Assembly (NCBI GenBank): GCA_004380135.1
Contig: QXCR01000340.1
Span: 1-14,420, forward strand
Direction: 5' to 3'
Origin: Stemphylium vesicarium
Taxonomy: Eukaryota; Ascomycota; Dothideomycetes; Pleosporales; Pleosporaceae
Length of the DNA: 14,420 nucleotides
The translations under genes were made by a program, and so were the position numbers. The notes beneath the pieces are model-generated. The model was not told where the DNA came from and ran no database searches. It saw only the letters and a list, made by a program, of their open reading frames with translations. This document shows positions 1-9,500 of the stretch, one piece after another (position 1 is the stretch's first letter; the number at the start of each line of letters is the position of its first letter).

Positions 1-382
1 CCCCCCCCCCATTCTTTCCCAAATACACAGACAGCAGCATGGCCAAGTGCGCAAAAGAGCGTCTCGTCGTTGAAAACAGTTCCATCTCATACTATAAACT
101 TAAAATTAATCAGAACAGAGGCAGTATACGAACAAACAGATATAGACGGTCAGTGTGTTTGGGATCTAGAGAATAACAACAGACAAAACAGGTACAAGCG
201 GTGGTGGGTCTAGAGGGAGTGTGCGACAGTGCTGCCTGAAGCATGACTGTGGCTCAGGAAAGCTAATTTGCCAAATTCTGCAGAATGGGATTTAGATAGT
301 ACACTGACACCATGCCGCACAGCTGAAGAATAATCATGGCTCTTGCGTGGCTGCGGTAAGCTAGCCAGTTTCCACAGTCGAA
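1..382. other. Intergenic region downstream of the amidase
   Basis: No coding region was recognised here. It begins with a run of ten C at the window edge and otherwise has mixed composition. Because the amidase is on the minus strand and stops at 383-385, the right-hand part is expected to be its 3' untranslated region and terminator. No fungal polyadenylation signal could be assigned with confidence. Confidence 0.5.
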
Positions 383-2203
383 CTACAGCTTGGCGCTCAT
401 CTGACGCCCAGCCTTCAAAGCCTCGTCAATGGCAGTCATGGCGCGGACCAGCCTTTCTTCCTGCAGTTTCGGCGCAACAACCTGCACGCAGAGGGGTGTG
501 CCGAGGTAGACGGAGCGATCGAAGTTCGTCCCTGTTTAAAGGTCAGCTATGCTCAAGACCTTTATTCTTCTGCCAGCCGCAGAATGTCCCAGATGAGCGG
601 GAATTCGAGGACTGTACTCACAGAGTGCCCTATTCGCCTTATCCCAGTTTCCGAGCGGCTCCTTGCTCTCCATCTCACCTTCCATATCCGCTTTACCAAA
701 CAACCTTATCGGAACCACGCCCGCAGGGTAGTCTAGCAGCACAAAGGAACTAGTATAGCTCACGCCGTTGTACGCGTCGATAGGCGGTACAGGGTGCGGT
801 GCAACAGGGCAGACGAAAGCGTCAATTTCGCCATGTTGATCTTTCCAGATTTTCAAAAACTCTGTCCGCAGTTTCTCGCGCTTGCCGTGAAATTGTTGGA
901 CTTTGGTCAGATCCATGGGGGGCTTGCGCTTGAGGCGCGTGGACAGCCAGGGTGAAAGCGGTTCGTTGAAGGATTCGAGGAGGTCGAACATGTTGTTTCC
1001 GCCTTCCACGCCGAAGAGGGCGTTGGCGAGGGATTGGCATTGGGAGAAAAGGGGTGTAATGTCCATTTCGACGACTTTGATGCCGGCCTTTTGCATCTTG
1101 GCTTTGGTTTCGCCGAGGATGCGTAGGATTGGCGGGTGTGGGTCAATCACCCCGTCCCGTCTGACGATACCGATTCTCAGCTTCCTTTGTGTGAGTGACA
1201 GGGAGGGCCAGGAAAGTGGCGCGACGTCCGGATCCACCTCCCACGGTTTCTGCGCCGAGACTGCGCTGAAGAAGAGTTCGATGTCGCGCATGCTATGTGC
1301 GAGTGGACCTGCGCTGGCCGGGATGCCCACTTTGGTCGCCCCTGGCAACATTCCACCTTCTTGACCGGCGTAGGGTATGCGCTCCCAGCTTGGCTTGATA
1401 CCAAAGGTTCCGTCACACATGGCTGGAATCCGGATGCTACCGCCGACGTCTGTACCCACGCCCAGGATAGAACCCCGCATGGCTATCAACGCACCCTCAC
1501 CACCAGAGCTTCCACCAGCAGTGACGGCAGTGTTAAGGGGGTTGATGGTGCGACCGAAGATGTTGTTGTGGGAATCGAGTGCCATGAGCGTCTGTGGGAC
1601 GTTTGTTTTGCAATATACGACCGCCCCAGCGTTCAGTAGGCAATCCACCAATACAGAGTTCTCAGTTGCTGGCTTGAAGCAGAGTGCTGCGAGTCCGATG
1701 GAAGCATCGTAGCCGCGGACCTTGAACGTGTCCTTCAATGAAACAGGCACGCCGTGAAGAGGCCCAAGGGGTTGTTTGCCTGATGCTAGATGGGCGTCAA
1801 GCTCCGAGGCTCTCTTCAAAGCGTCGTCAAAGAAGATTTCTGTGAGGCAGTTTGTGAGTTGGTGCGCAATTGCCGCCCTCTATTGCCAGATTAGACCCGA
1901 CAAGCCATCAGAGTGTACTGCGGAAGCGCTTACTTTGGAAAAGGCTCTCGTTACATCGACGCATCTTAGTTCCTTGTCCCTGATTGCTGCGGCCAGTGCG
2001 ACAGCATCATACTTTTCGGTGATTTCAAGCTCTTCTTTGGTCAAGAGTCCGCACTGCTGTGGGATGTCGAGGTAGTTTTTGACTTCTGGCCCAGGTAACG
2101 CGTTCAACCTCCAACCTGCTGGTATGCGCTCGTACTGCTGGTCCTTTTTGCAGTTTGATACGATTTGCCAATTGGCTTCCGACTGTGTGTTTTTGGTCGA
2201 CAT
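383..2203 (-). CDS. Amidase-signature family hydrolase (fungal acetamidase-like), 3 exons, 558 aa
   Basis: Hydrolyses carboxylic amides to acid and ammonia; fungal relatives of this type include general amidases and acetamidases used in nitrogen scavenging. Exons on the minus strand are 2203-1934, 1879-622 and 531-383; the lengths sum to 559 codons including the stop. Intron 1 (1933-1880, 54 nt) has GTAAGC, a TCTAATC branch site and TAG. Intron 2 (621-532, 90 nt) has GTGAGT and CAG. Splicing restores family-like sequence at both joins (AFSK/RAAIAHQ and NRAL/WTNFDRSVYLG). The catalytic triad is Lys139 (in PVSLKDTF), cis-Ser214 (in GGSSGGEG) and nucleophile Ser238 (in GTDVGGSIRIP); the 24-residue Ser-Ser spacing matches FAAH. 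No signal peptide is seen, so it is probably cytosolic. The ATG at 2203 is the first in frame and has a GCC context. The total length is normal for fungal amidases. The exact substrate cannot be read from sequence. Confidence 0.95.
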
Positions 2204-2363
2204 GGCGGTTTTTGATAATGACCAAGGACTATGCCGTGACGTTGCGAAGCTCGATGGTGTTGGGGGAACCGAGGTTGGCCGAAAGCGGGATAGCGGCTTG
2301 AGGGGTAAGCACCCTGGATGGTCGTCAATGTTTGCAGCATTTGACGATTGATACACGAGTAGA

Positions 2364-2369
2364 TGATAA
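2364..2369 (+). promoter_or_regulatory. GATA-factor (AreA-type) site upstream of amidase
   Basis: TGATAA matches the HGATAR consensus of fungal nitrogen GATA activators and lies about 160 bp upstream of the amidase ATG. A second TGATAA is at 2213-2218, only 10 bp upstream of the ATG. Amidases in filamentous fungi are classically under nitrogen metabolite control, which fits, but a 6-bp motif is common by chance and there is no binding evidence. Confidence 0.3.
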
Positions 2370-2870
2370 GCCAGAGTAGTGCGTCTTTCCGCAACTTTTG
2401 CCTGACAATTTGGCTCTTTGAGTGAAGGGAAGGTCTAGGCTGAGTGCTCGTACAAAGCGCCGCCTCAGCATGGCTTCGTTGTCACACCGTCGGGCGCACA
2501 ACTCGCAACCTTCTTTTTCCTTTTCTTTTTGTCCTCAACTAGCTGTACGCGCCGAGCATCAAAACCACGACCGACGCAAGCGTGCGGACTGAAGCATGTA
2601 CCCGAACACGACAGGCCGCTTCTGCGCTAAGGAATGAAGCGTGGCTTGGACGAACTGAGCCGGATTATTGGAGACGACAACTGCCAGCTGACAACCCATA
2701 GGAGGCGAAGAGAGCACCACAACTGCATATGAAGAGTTGCATTGCGCGGGGAGAGGTCACATGTTTTCGTGCGCGGGATGGCTGCTGACATCTGACAGAG
2801 CAGGTGTTGGTCGCGTATATGACCCCTGCCGTAGCCAGGCCAAGGGCGCGCTACAGGCGGCCATCCCTTC

Positions 2871-2880
2871 CCTAATTAGG
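2871..2880. promoter_or_regulatory. CArG / Mcm1-type MADS-box palindrome
   Basis: CCTAATTAGG is a perfect 10-bp palindrome that exactly fits CC(A/T)6GG, the CArG core recognised by SRF/Mcm1-class MADS-box proteins. It lies about 190 bp upstream of the EBP start codon, a sensible promoter distance. The flanks (TTC before, TTTCC after) resemble the extended Mcm1 P-box only partly. Function is inferred. Confidence 0.35.
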
Positions 2881-3071
2881 TTTCCTTGCCCCAGAATATT
2901 TTCCACCTGGGCCCTGAGCCATCTGGCACCACGACGCACGCCGTGCCCCCATTACTAGCCAGTCCGCCCAGCGACGTGTCCATCACTCTTGTTTTGCTTT
3001 CAATCATCTTCACTTCTATCATCCAATTCTTTTACATTCGTCTAATTGCATCATTTTCTACGTCCTCAGCC

Positions 3072-3858
3072 ATGGCCGAAACCAATTCGTCGATGCCCCC
3101 GGGCGCGCATCCTTACTACCCCATTGAGAAGGAGATTGTTGGCTACCTGGCCAACAAGTCGAGCACGCTTGACCTGCTGCTCATGTTCGCGGCTGGATGT
3201 GTCGCCATCTTCAGCGTCACGTATGTCATGGTCAAGCGTCTGCGCCCCAATGCCAGCACCTCGGACCTGGCTACCATCATGTGGTTCGTCCTGTGCGGAT
3301 GCATACACTCGTTCTTTGAGGGCTACTTTGCCTACAACTTCAGGAACATGGGTGGCATGAACGATCTTTTTGGCCAGCTGTGGAAGGAGTACGCGCTGAG
3401 CGACTCGCGCTACCTCACCCAGGACGCCTTTGTTCTCTGCATGGAGACGGTCACTGCTGTACGTATACATCAATCTTACTATGCATCACCGATAGGACTC
3501 GCAATGACTAACATGTAATGTATAGGTATTCTGGGGCCCCGGTTCTTTCCTCACTGCATACCTCATCTCCATTGACCACCCCCTTCGCTACTCGGCCCAG
3601 CTCATCGTCTCGCTCGGTCAATTCTACGGCGACGTACTGTACTACACCACCTCGCTTTTCGATCACTACATCCTCAACTTGTCATACTCGCGCCCTGAGC
3701 AGTTCTACTACTGGGGTTACTTTGTTCTGATGAACGCTTTCTGGATCGTCATCCCAGGCTACCTCATGTACCAGAGTGTCATGGCCACCTGGAGCGCGTT
3801 CGCGGCTGTCAACGACGCAGCTAGGCTCGTCGAGAAGCTGAGCAAGAAGCGCAATTAG
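3072..3858 (+). CDS. EBP: EBP-family sterol delta8-delta7 isomerase (EXPERA domain), 2 exons, 239 aa
   Basis: Predicted ER-membrane enzyme that shifts the sterol ring double bond from C8 to C7 in ergosterol-type biosynthesis. Exons are 3072-3458 and 3526-3858. The 67-nt intron has GTACGT, a GACTAAC branch site at 3506-3512 and TAG. Four hydrophobic helices are visible, near residues 33-55, 66-87, 119-142 and 190-214. The diagnostic residues of animal EBP are all present: His79 and Glu83 (CIHSFFEGYF), Glu125 and Thr128 (CMETVTA), Asn199 and Trp202 (LMNAFW). The blocks QLWKEYA-DSRY, HPLR and GQFYGDVLYY are strongly EBP-like. The protein ends KKRN, a KKXX ER-retrieval signal. The ATG at 3072 is the first in frame and follows a CT-rich leader. 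This family is unrelated to yeast Erg2, so the gene may back up or replace an Erg2 elsewhere in the genome. Alternative: an EBP-like EXPERA protein with a different ligand. Confidence 0.95.
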
Positions 3859-4209
3859 GAAAATGCTGCCTGCTACGGCCGCAGTACTGCAATCTCCAAA
3901 AGGAGGCTGTCGATACCGTCGGAGTGGAAACACCATCTGTCTTGGAGTTTTGCTAGTATGGATTGATGGTCATGTTGGATTGGGATGGGACGACTCTTTT
4001 CTGCATGTGCAAGGAGACTACATTGATACCCTGGACTTGAACGCTCGCCTTGGTTCTGGTGGGCGCGCTTGCTTGATAGGACTTTGTAATACTAATAGAA
4101 ATGCTTAGCGCTTACAATTCACCGAATGGAGATGATGTCGCGGAACAAGCAGCGTACGTCACCCTGACAACCTTAAAAGTGCCGATAGAATTAGTGTCTG
4201 CACTATTAG

Positions 4210-4226
4210 CGGAAGCGTTCGGACCG
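4210..4226. promoter_or_regulatory. CGG-N11-CCG zinc-cluster (Zn2Cys6) factor site
   Basis: Inverted CGG triplets at 4210-4212 and 4224-4226 are separated by exactly 11 bases, the spacing bound by Gal4-type Zn2Cys6 dimers. The site lies 29 bp upstream of a TATAAG element and about 115 bp upstream of the GH105 start codon. Fungal pectinase genes are usually induced by Zn2Cys6 activators, so a role in sugar-specific induction is plausible, but it is inferred from spacing alone. Confidence 0.35.
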
Positions 4227-4254
4227 TCAAGATGCTTTTATGCAGATCATCATG

Positions 4255-4260
4255 TATAAG
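4255..4260 (+). promoter_or_regulatory. TATA-like element of the GH105 gene
   Basis: TATAAG about 80 bp upstream of the GH105 ATG, in an otherwise mixed-composition promoter. Position and sequence fit a TATA box, but no transcription start has been mapped. Confidence 0.3.
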
Positions 4261-4340
4261 CTTCAGTAAACTCCGTCGCGTACCTTCCCGCAACCTTTTG
4301 TTCTCGCTCTTGGCTTCCCACACCAAGCATCTTTGTCATC

Positions 4341-5596
4341 ATGCAGTTGATACCCAGCATCATACTACACCTAACCCTCCTCAGCTGCAGCACCACAGCG
4401 CATCCCCACCATGACCAACATGGTTCACCACCGCTTTCCCTGCAAATGGCCCAATCTATCGTGTCCCGCGACCAAGGCATTCTAGTCAGCCAAGAAGACT
4501 CGTCCGCTCTTCTTCAAGCAGGTTTCACGCAGAAAGCCTTTTATGCGCTGACACGACAATATCCAGACCACACGCTCACTCCTTCAATCGCTGCTTACAT
4601 CGCCAAGAGCGTAGATTCGGTTGTCCCTGTCGTTTCCAACGCAACAAAAGACACCGGCTACCCTCTCGACCGGCTCAGCAGTGGAAACGGCTTGATTCGC
4701 GCATGGCAACAAACCGGCGAGGAGAAATATGAAGATGCCGTGACTGCATTGCGACGCAGTATTGATCTGCAGCCGAAGAACGCAGAGGGCGGGCTGTGGT
4801 ACTATGTCTACCCATACTGGAGTTATTTGGATGGCATGTACAGTTTTGCTCCCTTTATCAGCACTTACACCACTGTTTTCACCAACTCTTCCTCTTCGGA
4901 ACTAGACGACATGGTCCTCCAACTCGACCTTCTCTGGCAGCACTGCTACAGCGCGCAAACCGGGCTCCTAGTCCATGGCTATGACGCCCACCGCACCGCC
5001 GTCTGGGCCAACAACGTGACGGGCGCGAGTCCGCATGTTTGGGGCAGAAGTCTAGGCTGGTACTGCATGGCGCTGATTGATGTCTTGGAGCTTCTCCCTT
5101 CTACCGCGGTCGACGCGAGACAGTACGTGCAGAGCCGGTTCCAGCAGCTTATGCCGGCTGTTGTGGCGGCAGCGGATCAGCAGACTGGCGCGTGGAATCA
5201 GGTTGTGGATCAGCCTGGTAGAGAGGGCAATTATATTGAGAGCAGCGGGAGTAGCATGTATGTTTATTCGCTTCTCAAGGGACTGCGCTTGGGGGTTTTG
5301 CCCGGGGGCATGGGGTATGTGGAAACCGCGGTTCGAGCGTATGAGTACGTCGCTGGGACTTTTGTGGTGGATAATGGGAATAAGACGTTGGGGTGGAATG
5401 GCACTGTCGGTGTGTGCAGCCTCAACTCGACGGCTAGCTACGAGGTATGTTCACGCAACTAGAAACCGGGATATTGAGACGGTGATATGCTGACATGTTT
5501 TCACAGTACTATGTTGGGCGGCCGATTGTTTACAACAGTGTGCTGGGGAGCGCGGCGTTTGTGTTGGCGAGTTTGGAGTATGAACGCTTGGCTTGA
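4341..5596 (+). CDS. Secreted GH88/GH105 unsaturated rhamnogalacturonyl hydrolase, 2 exons, 397 aa
   Basis: Family members remove the 4,5-unsaturated galacturonyl residue that lyases leave on rhamnogalacturonan-I fragments, by hydrating the double bond. Exons are 4341-5444 and 5507-5596; the 62-nt intron has GTATGT, a CTGAC branch site (5490-5494) and CAG. Splicing replaces a short unspliced tail with the family-like C-terminus YYVGRPIVYNSVLGSAAFVL. A signal peptide is visible (hydrophobic residues 4-16, likely cleavage after TTA20). The (alpha/alpha)6-barrel hallmarks are GYPLDRL, YWSYLDGMY with Asp164 matching the catalytic Asp of YteR, HGYDAHRTAVWAN with His212, and WGRSLGWY. Six N-x-S/T sequons fit secretion (N100, N182, N225, N347, N353, N362). 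Length is normal and no catalytic residue is obviously lost. Linked or unlinked substrate preference cannot be told from sequence. Confidence 0.95.
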
Positions 5597-6475
5597 AGTT
5601 GTGCAGAAGTGTAGCTCAAAACATGGAAACGTGACAGGAAAATGCAAGATAGTTGGGAGACGGGATGTCGAACGACATGTGAAATCGAGATCGAATGCAC
5701 AATGATGTGCTACTCATCCCAGGCTATTGTCCTGTGCGCCAGTGAGGAAGAACCGTCGAGACCCTGGCGTTGCTGTAGCGTATGGCACTGCACAAGGTCA
5801 TCCTGTCACAAAATGGCGGGGCTGGGGGAAGAAGCATGCGGTTTGCTGACGACGCACATGTAATTGTAATAGCAACCATGCTTTCTCTGCATATGTCGCA
5901 TGGATTCATGTCTGCTGATGGTCGAATCGTGGATGCAGGTGGTGGTCCAGGCGAACATGTCGGCCATGGACGTACCCGACGCATGGTGCTGCTGGGCTGC
6001 CAGAAGCCCCCGGGTGTCTCAGCCACTTTATGAACAAGAGGCTGGCACGACTCGACCCCAAGACTCGAGGTGCACTAGTCGCGGGAAATAGGAGTGAAGC
6101 ACCCGCCCATCGTACACAAGCAACATCGTCTTATCGCTTCTTGTCGGGCAGACTTGGCCTTGGGCGCTAATTCTGTCATCAAACATCACGCCGTCGATCT
6201 AGCACAGCGCTACCTTCAACGTCCCACCCATGGGGTGAGAGCTTTCACCACCAACGCTCGCTCATACACTCGCTGCCCGTACAATTGTGTCCCCCATACA
6301 CTGCCGTCTCACGAGACGCTGATAGCAGGAGCGAGCTCCTGCGTAGCTCTGGGAACGCCCGCCGCCAGCCACACCACATTTGGCGCAAAACACCACAACA
6401 CGCCGATTGACACATCAGAGGCTCCACCCACTGTTCCGCGACGCCTAGCCGCAGCTCCGATGACCGCAAGGCTCG
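5597..6475. other. Intergenic region and 5' leader of the large DH/PH gene
   Basis: This 879-bp stretch has no open frame resembling a known protein. It should contain the GH105 3' end, then the promoter and leader of the large downstream gene. A 6-bp inverted repeat with 2-bp spacer (ATGTCG-AA-CGACAT) is at 5665-5678. Near the downstream gene there are upstream ATGs: a two-codon ATG GGG TGA at 6230-6238 and a longer overlapping one at 6460-6501. Confidence 0.5.
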
Positions 6476-6501
6476 ATGCCCCCTTCCCCCCGGCCCTTTG
6501 A
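6460..6501 (+). promoter_or_regulatory. Upstream ORF overlapping the start of the large gene
   Basis: An ATG at 6460 opens a 13-codon frame ending at TGA 6499-6501, out of frame with and overlapping the ATG at 6476. Neither ATG has a purine at -3, so scanning ribosomes could bypass both and use the stronger ATG at 6551 (AAAATGG context). If the mRNA starts upstream of 6460, this uORF would lower or redirect translation. The transcript start is unknown. Confidence 0.35.
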
Positions 6502-9500
6502 TCCTGAAAACTCGGCTGGACAGAAAAGAAATGGCACGCCAGGGAAGAAAATGGGCGCGACGGACAAACAGACCGGTATGGACGGCAAGGACTTTGCCAA
6601 GGCCATTGGTATCAACAAGCCCGCCAACGTGCGCGACAAGATAAAGCGCTGGCAGCAAGAAGTCGAGCCCGACGCTGCCAGTACAGACGACGCGACCGCA
6701 TCCGCCCCGGAGACAAGCAAGCCGTCACCTGCACCCTCACCGAAGCCGTCCACCACCCCCAAAGCAAAGCCCCACGACGACAAGCCAAACTGGAAGCCTA
6801 CGACGCACACACGGGGCAAGTCAGTCGGCGCCAGCCCAGAGCGCCCGAGCAGCGCGAAGAAGACGCCTGTTCCCCACAACGAGCTCGACGAAGATGTCCA
6901 CTCAGCAACAGCGCCTAAGAAACGCGTCATCAGCGACTCGCACTGGCGAGCCAAACAATCACCACCAAAAGACGCCGCCGGCCGCCCTCAGCCAAAGACC
7001 ATCCCCAATGCCTGGGTGCGCCCCTCCAGGATCATTCCCAAGAAGCCCGCCAGTCCTGAACTCAAACCCATAGCGCCCGTCGTCCCACAGCAAAACCCCC
7101 TCCTCCCCTTTGCCGAGTACGTCGGGAGGAGTACAGGACAGAAGAAGCCTCCCCCCAAGCAGCGCAGACCCTCAAAACCCTCGAGCTCTGGCAGTGATCA
7201 ACGACCGACAAGCAGCGGAGCCGGGAGCGGCAAGGGAGGAAAGAGCGATGGCGCCCCAGCCTCGTCAACTTCGCCAAAGACCGAAAAAGAAAAGTCTGAG
7301 ATAGTGAGGATGCGGCCCAGCAGACGGCGAGCGCGTACATCACCACGGGGATCCATGTCCGCCGACGACCTCGCCCGATATCCGCAGAGACAAGCACGGA
7401 GATCGGAAACAGCGCTAAGCGAGGATCCCAACCGGATGGTCACGGTCGAGTACGATGAAGAGAGTGCCGTCACATCCACACTAGAGAGCAAAATCACCTC
7501 GCCCCGCAACGATGAACTCCGAGAGCGAAGACGTCGCCGCCGCCCCAGAAGCCAAGGCGCGCACACGGGTGATGAGGCTGTCACTACCCACCAGAAGCCT
7601 TCACGAAGGAAGAGTCGCAGGTCATACCCCAGGACCCAGGAGGAAGCCGCCACGCCATTGACTGTACCAGCGGCGGACACACCTCCCACGAAGCCTGTGG
7701 GAAATCGCTTAGAAGCCTGGCTCAGCGGCACACCCGACACCTTTGGAGAATCAAAACCTCGCCGCAGAAGATCCAAGGACTCCACGTCCAGCCTCGACCT
7801 GCCCTCGAAAGTTGGAACATCGGAGGTAACCCTGTCCACCGAGATGACAGAAGAAATCCCCGTCAAAAAGACACGATCCCGGCGCAGACGCAAGTCCAAG
7901 GAGTCCGCTTCCTCCCCAGAATTGCCCGCCGCAGCCAACAGATCAGAAGTCACCATTTCCACTCAGACAACACAAGATGAGCCAGTGAAGCAGTCGCGAA
8001 GAAAAAAGTCAAAGGACTCAGTTTCATCTCTTGACCTTCCTTCTCAAGTCGGCAAATCAGAGGTCAGTGCATCGACCGAGAAGGATGAACCATACAGCCG
8101 TCGCAGCAGCGGTAGTGGCAGTGGCAGTGGTAGTAGACGACGACGCAGGCGCTCCAGCCGCGAGATGACCATCGACACCCAAAACCTCGATGACGCCCCA
8201 TCTACTGTCATTTCAGACACCATGACCGAGTCCACTGCACAAGAGAAGGACAGCGAAGTATCCGTCACGCCAACCCCCAGTCTGAAGCGCCGCGGTGCAC
8301 GACGCAAGAGCCAATACTCCCCTACGAAGGGTCGATCCATGTCGTCTCCCCTTCGCGAAACCACCTCCATAGACGACATGCCCAGGGTAGAGGATCCGGA
8401 CCAAGAAGCAGATTCCGCTGTGCCTTCTTCGTCTGTTGAGCCACATTCGCCTGACCTAATGCCAAAGCCACTGCGACCCCGCCAAATCTTAGGTCCGCGC
8501 ATGTTTCCTTCCACTGGCAAGCGCCTCTCAACTATCGCTTCCCAATCAGCGAGATCTTCAGGTGCCGGTGGCTCAGACGCGATGACAGCCATTTCCGAGG
8601 ATACCATTGCCTCCTCAGCACCGCCCGCCTCTGAAGTCGGCTCGCTCTTGAACCCCGAAACTTCAACCATCATCAGCCGCCAGAGTACCCGCAGGAGGAA
8701 GATTGCTAGACACGATGATCTGATGTCCGTCCTCTCCATGCCCAAGGCAGCAGGCTCGAAGAGCATCGTTTCAGCTCGCAGCATACGTACCAACAGGAGC
8801 CGCCTCGCTACTGCTACTGTAGAAGACATTATGAAAGAGCTCTCGTCCGATGAGGCAAAATACATGCGGGAGCTTCGCACCATTGTCGACGGTGTCATTC
8901 CTGTTCTTCTTAGCTGTGTCCTCAACAAGTCCGAGTCCGCCATCGCTGCTGGCCTATTCTCTCGCTCATCAAAGCCTTCAGACCCAAGTGAAGTCACCAA
9001 GCCCATTGTCGACATGGGTGTCTGCCTAGAGCGACTGAAGAATTTACACAAGCGCGTCCCCAAAGAAGACTCCGAGGCGCTTGTCTCGTGGGCTCAGAGC
9101 GCACACCGAGTGTACTCCGACTATATATCCGTCTGGCGTCTTGGTTTCCAGGATGTTGTCATAAGCCTAGCCCCTGCAGATGACGATCCTTTCAAGCCTG
9201 CCAAGGTCGTCAACGGACCAGAAGATGGCGCGCCGTGGGACGAAGGCATGCCACGAAATGCTGAAGGATATGTTGTCAACAGCGATGGCGAGCGTGTTGA
9301 CGTTGCCTACATGCTCAAGCGCCCACTAGTCAGACTGAAGTATCTATCGAAGAGTCTGAGGGTAAGTCAATTCTATCTCAAAGTCGCCTCAAATACTAAT
9401 CCTTTTCCAGGGCATCAACCATGTAAAACCATCCGAGCGCGTAGAGAAGGTCTCTAGTATCTTCCAAGACTTGGTCACCGCCGCCCGAAAGCGGTCGAAT

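Larger units (their letters stand above)
2204..3071. other. Divergent intergenic region (amidase / EBP promoters)
   Basis: The amidase (minus) and the EBP gene (plus) are head to head, so this 868-bp stretch should hold both promoters. No coding exon was recognised. Visible elements are two TGATAA motifs near the amidase side, an inverted CCAAT (ATTGG at 2667-2671), a CCTAATTAGG palindrome at 2871-2880, and a pyrimidine-rich leader from about 2970 up to the EBP start codon. Confidence 0.6.
3859..4340. other. Intergenic region between EBP and GH105 genes
   Basis: No coding region was recognised. The left part should be the EBP 3' untranslated region. The right part is the promoter of the rhamnogalacturonyl hydrolase gene and holds a CGG-N11-CCG site (4210-4226), a TATA-like TATAAG (4255-4260) and a pyrimidine-rich stretch leading to the start codon. 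Confidence 0.5.

Noticed and set aside
536..634. Unspliced end of the amidase main exon, giving a C-terminus unlike the family
   Set aside because: A GTGAGT donor at 621 and a CAG acceptor at 532-534 restore the family-like WTNFDRSVYLG tail ending at 383, so the unspliced tail is intron read-through.
5445..5462. Short stop of the GH105 frame just after the first exon
   Set aside because: A GTATGT donor with CTGAC branch site and CAG acceptor restores the conserved YYVGRPIVYNS ending; the short stop lies in the intron.
383..5596. A metabolic cluster of amidase, sterol isomerase and rhamnogalacturonyl hydrolase
   Set aside because: The three enzymes share no pathway, differ in location (cytosol, ER, secreted), have separate promoters, and no cluster backbone enzyme or pathway regulator is present.
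6094..6501. Plus-strand 135-codon open frame before the large gene
   Set aside because: It opens with GTG, has no recognisable domain, and overlaps the leader and start of the large gene.
7198..9063. Long minus-strand open frames (7198-7962 and 8044-9063)
   Set aside because: They lie antisense to the Arg/Ser-rich exon and read as low-complexity Ser/Arg/Leu mirror sequence with no domain; the plus strand carries the conserved protein.
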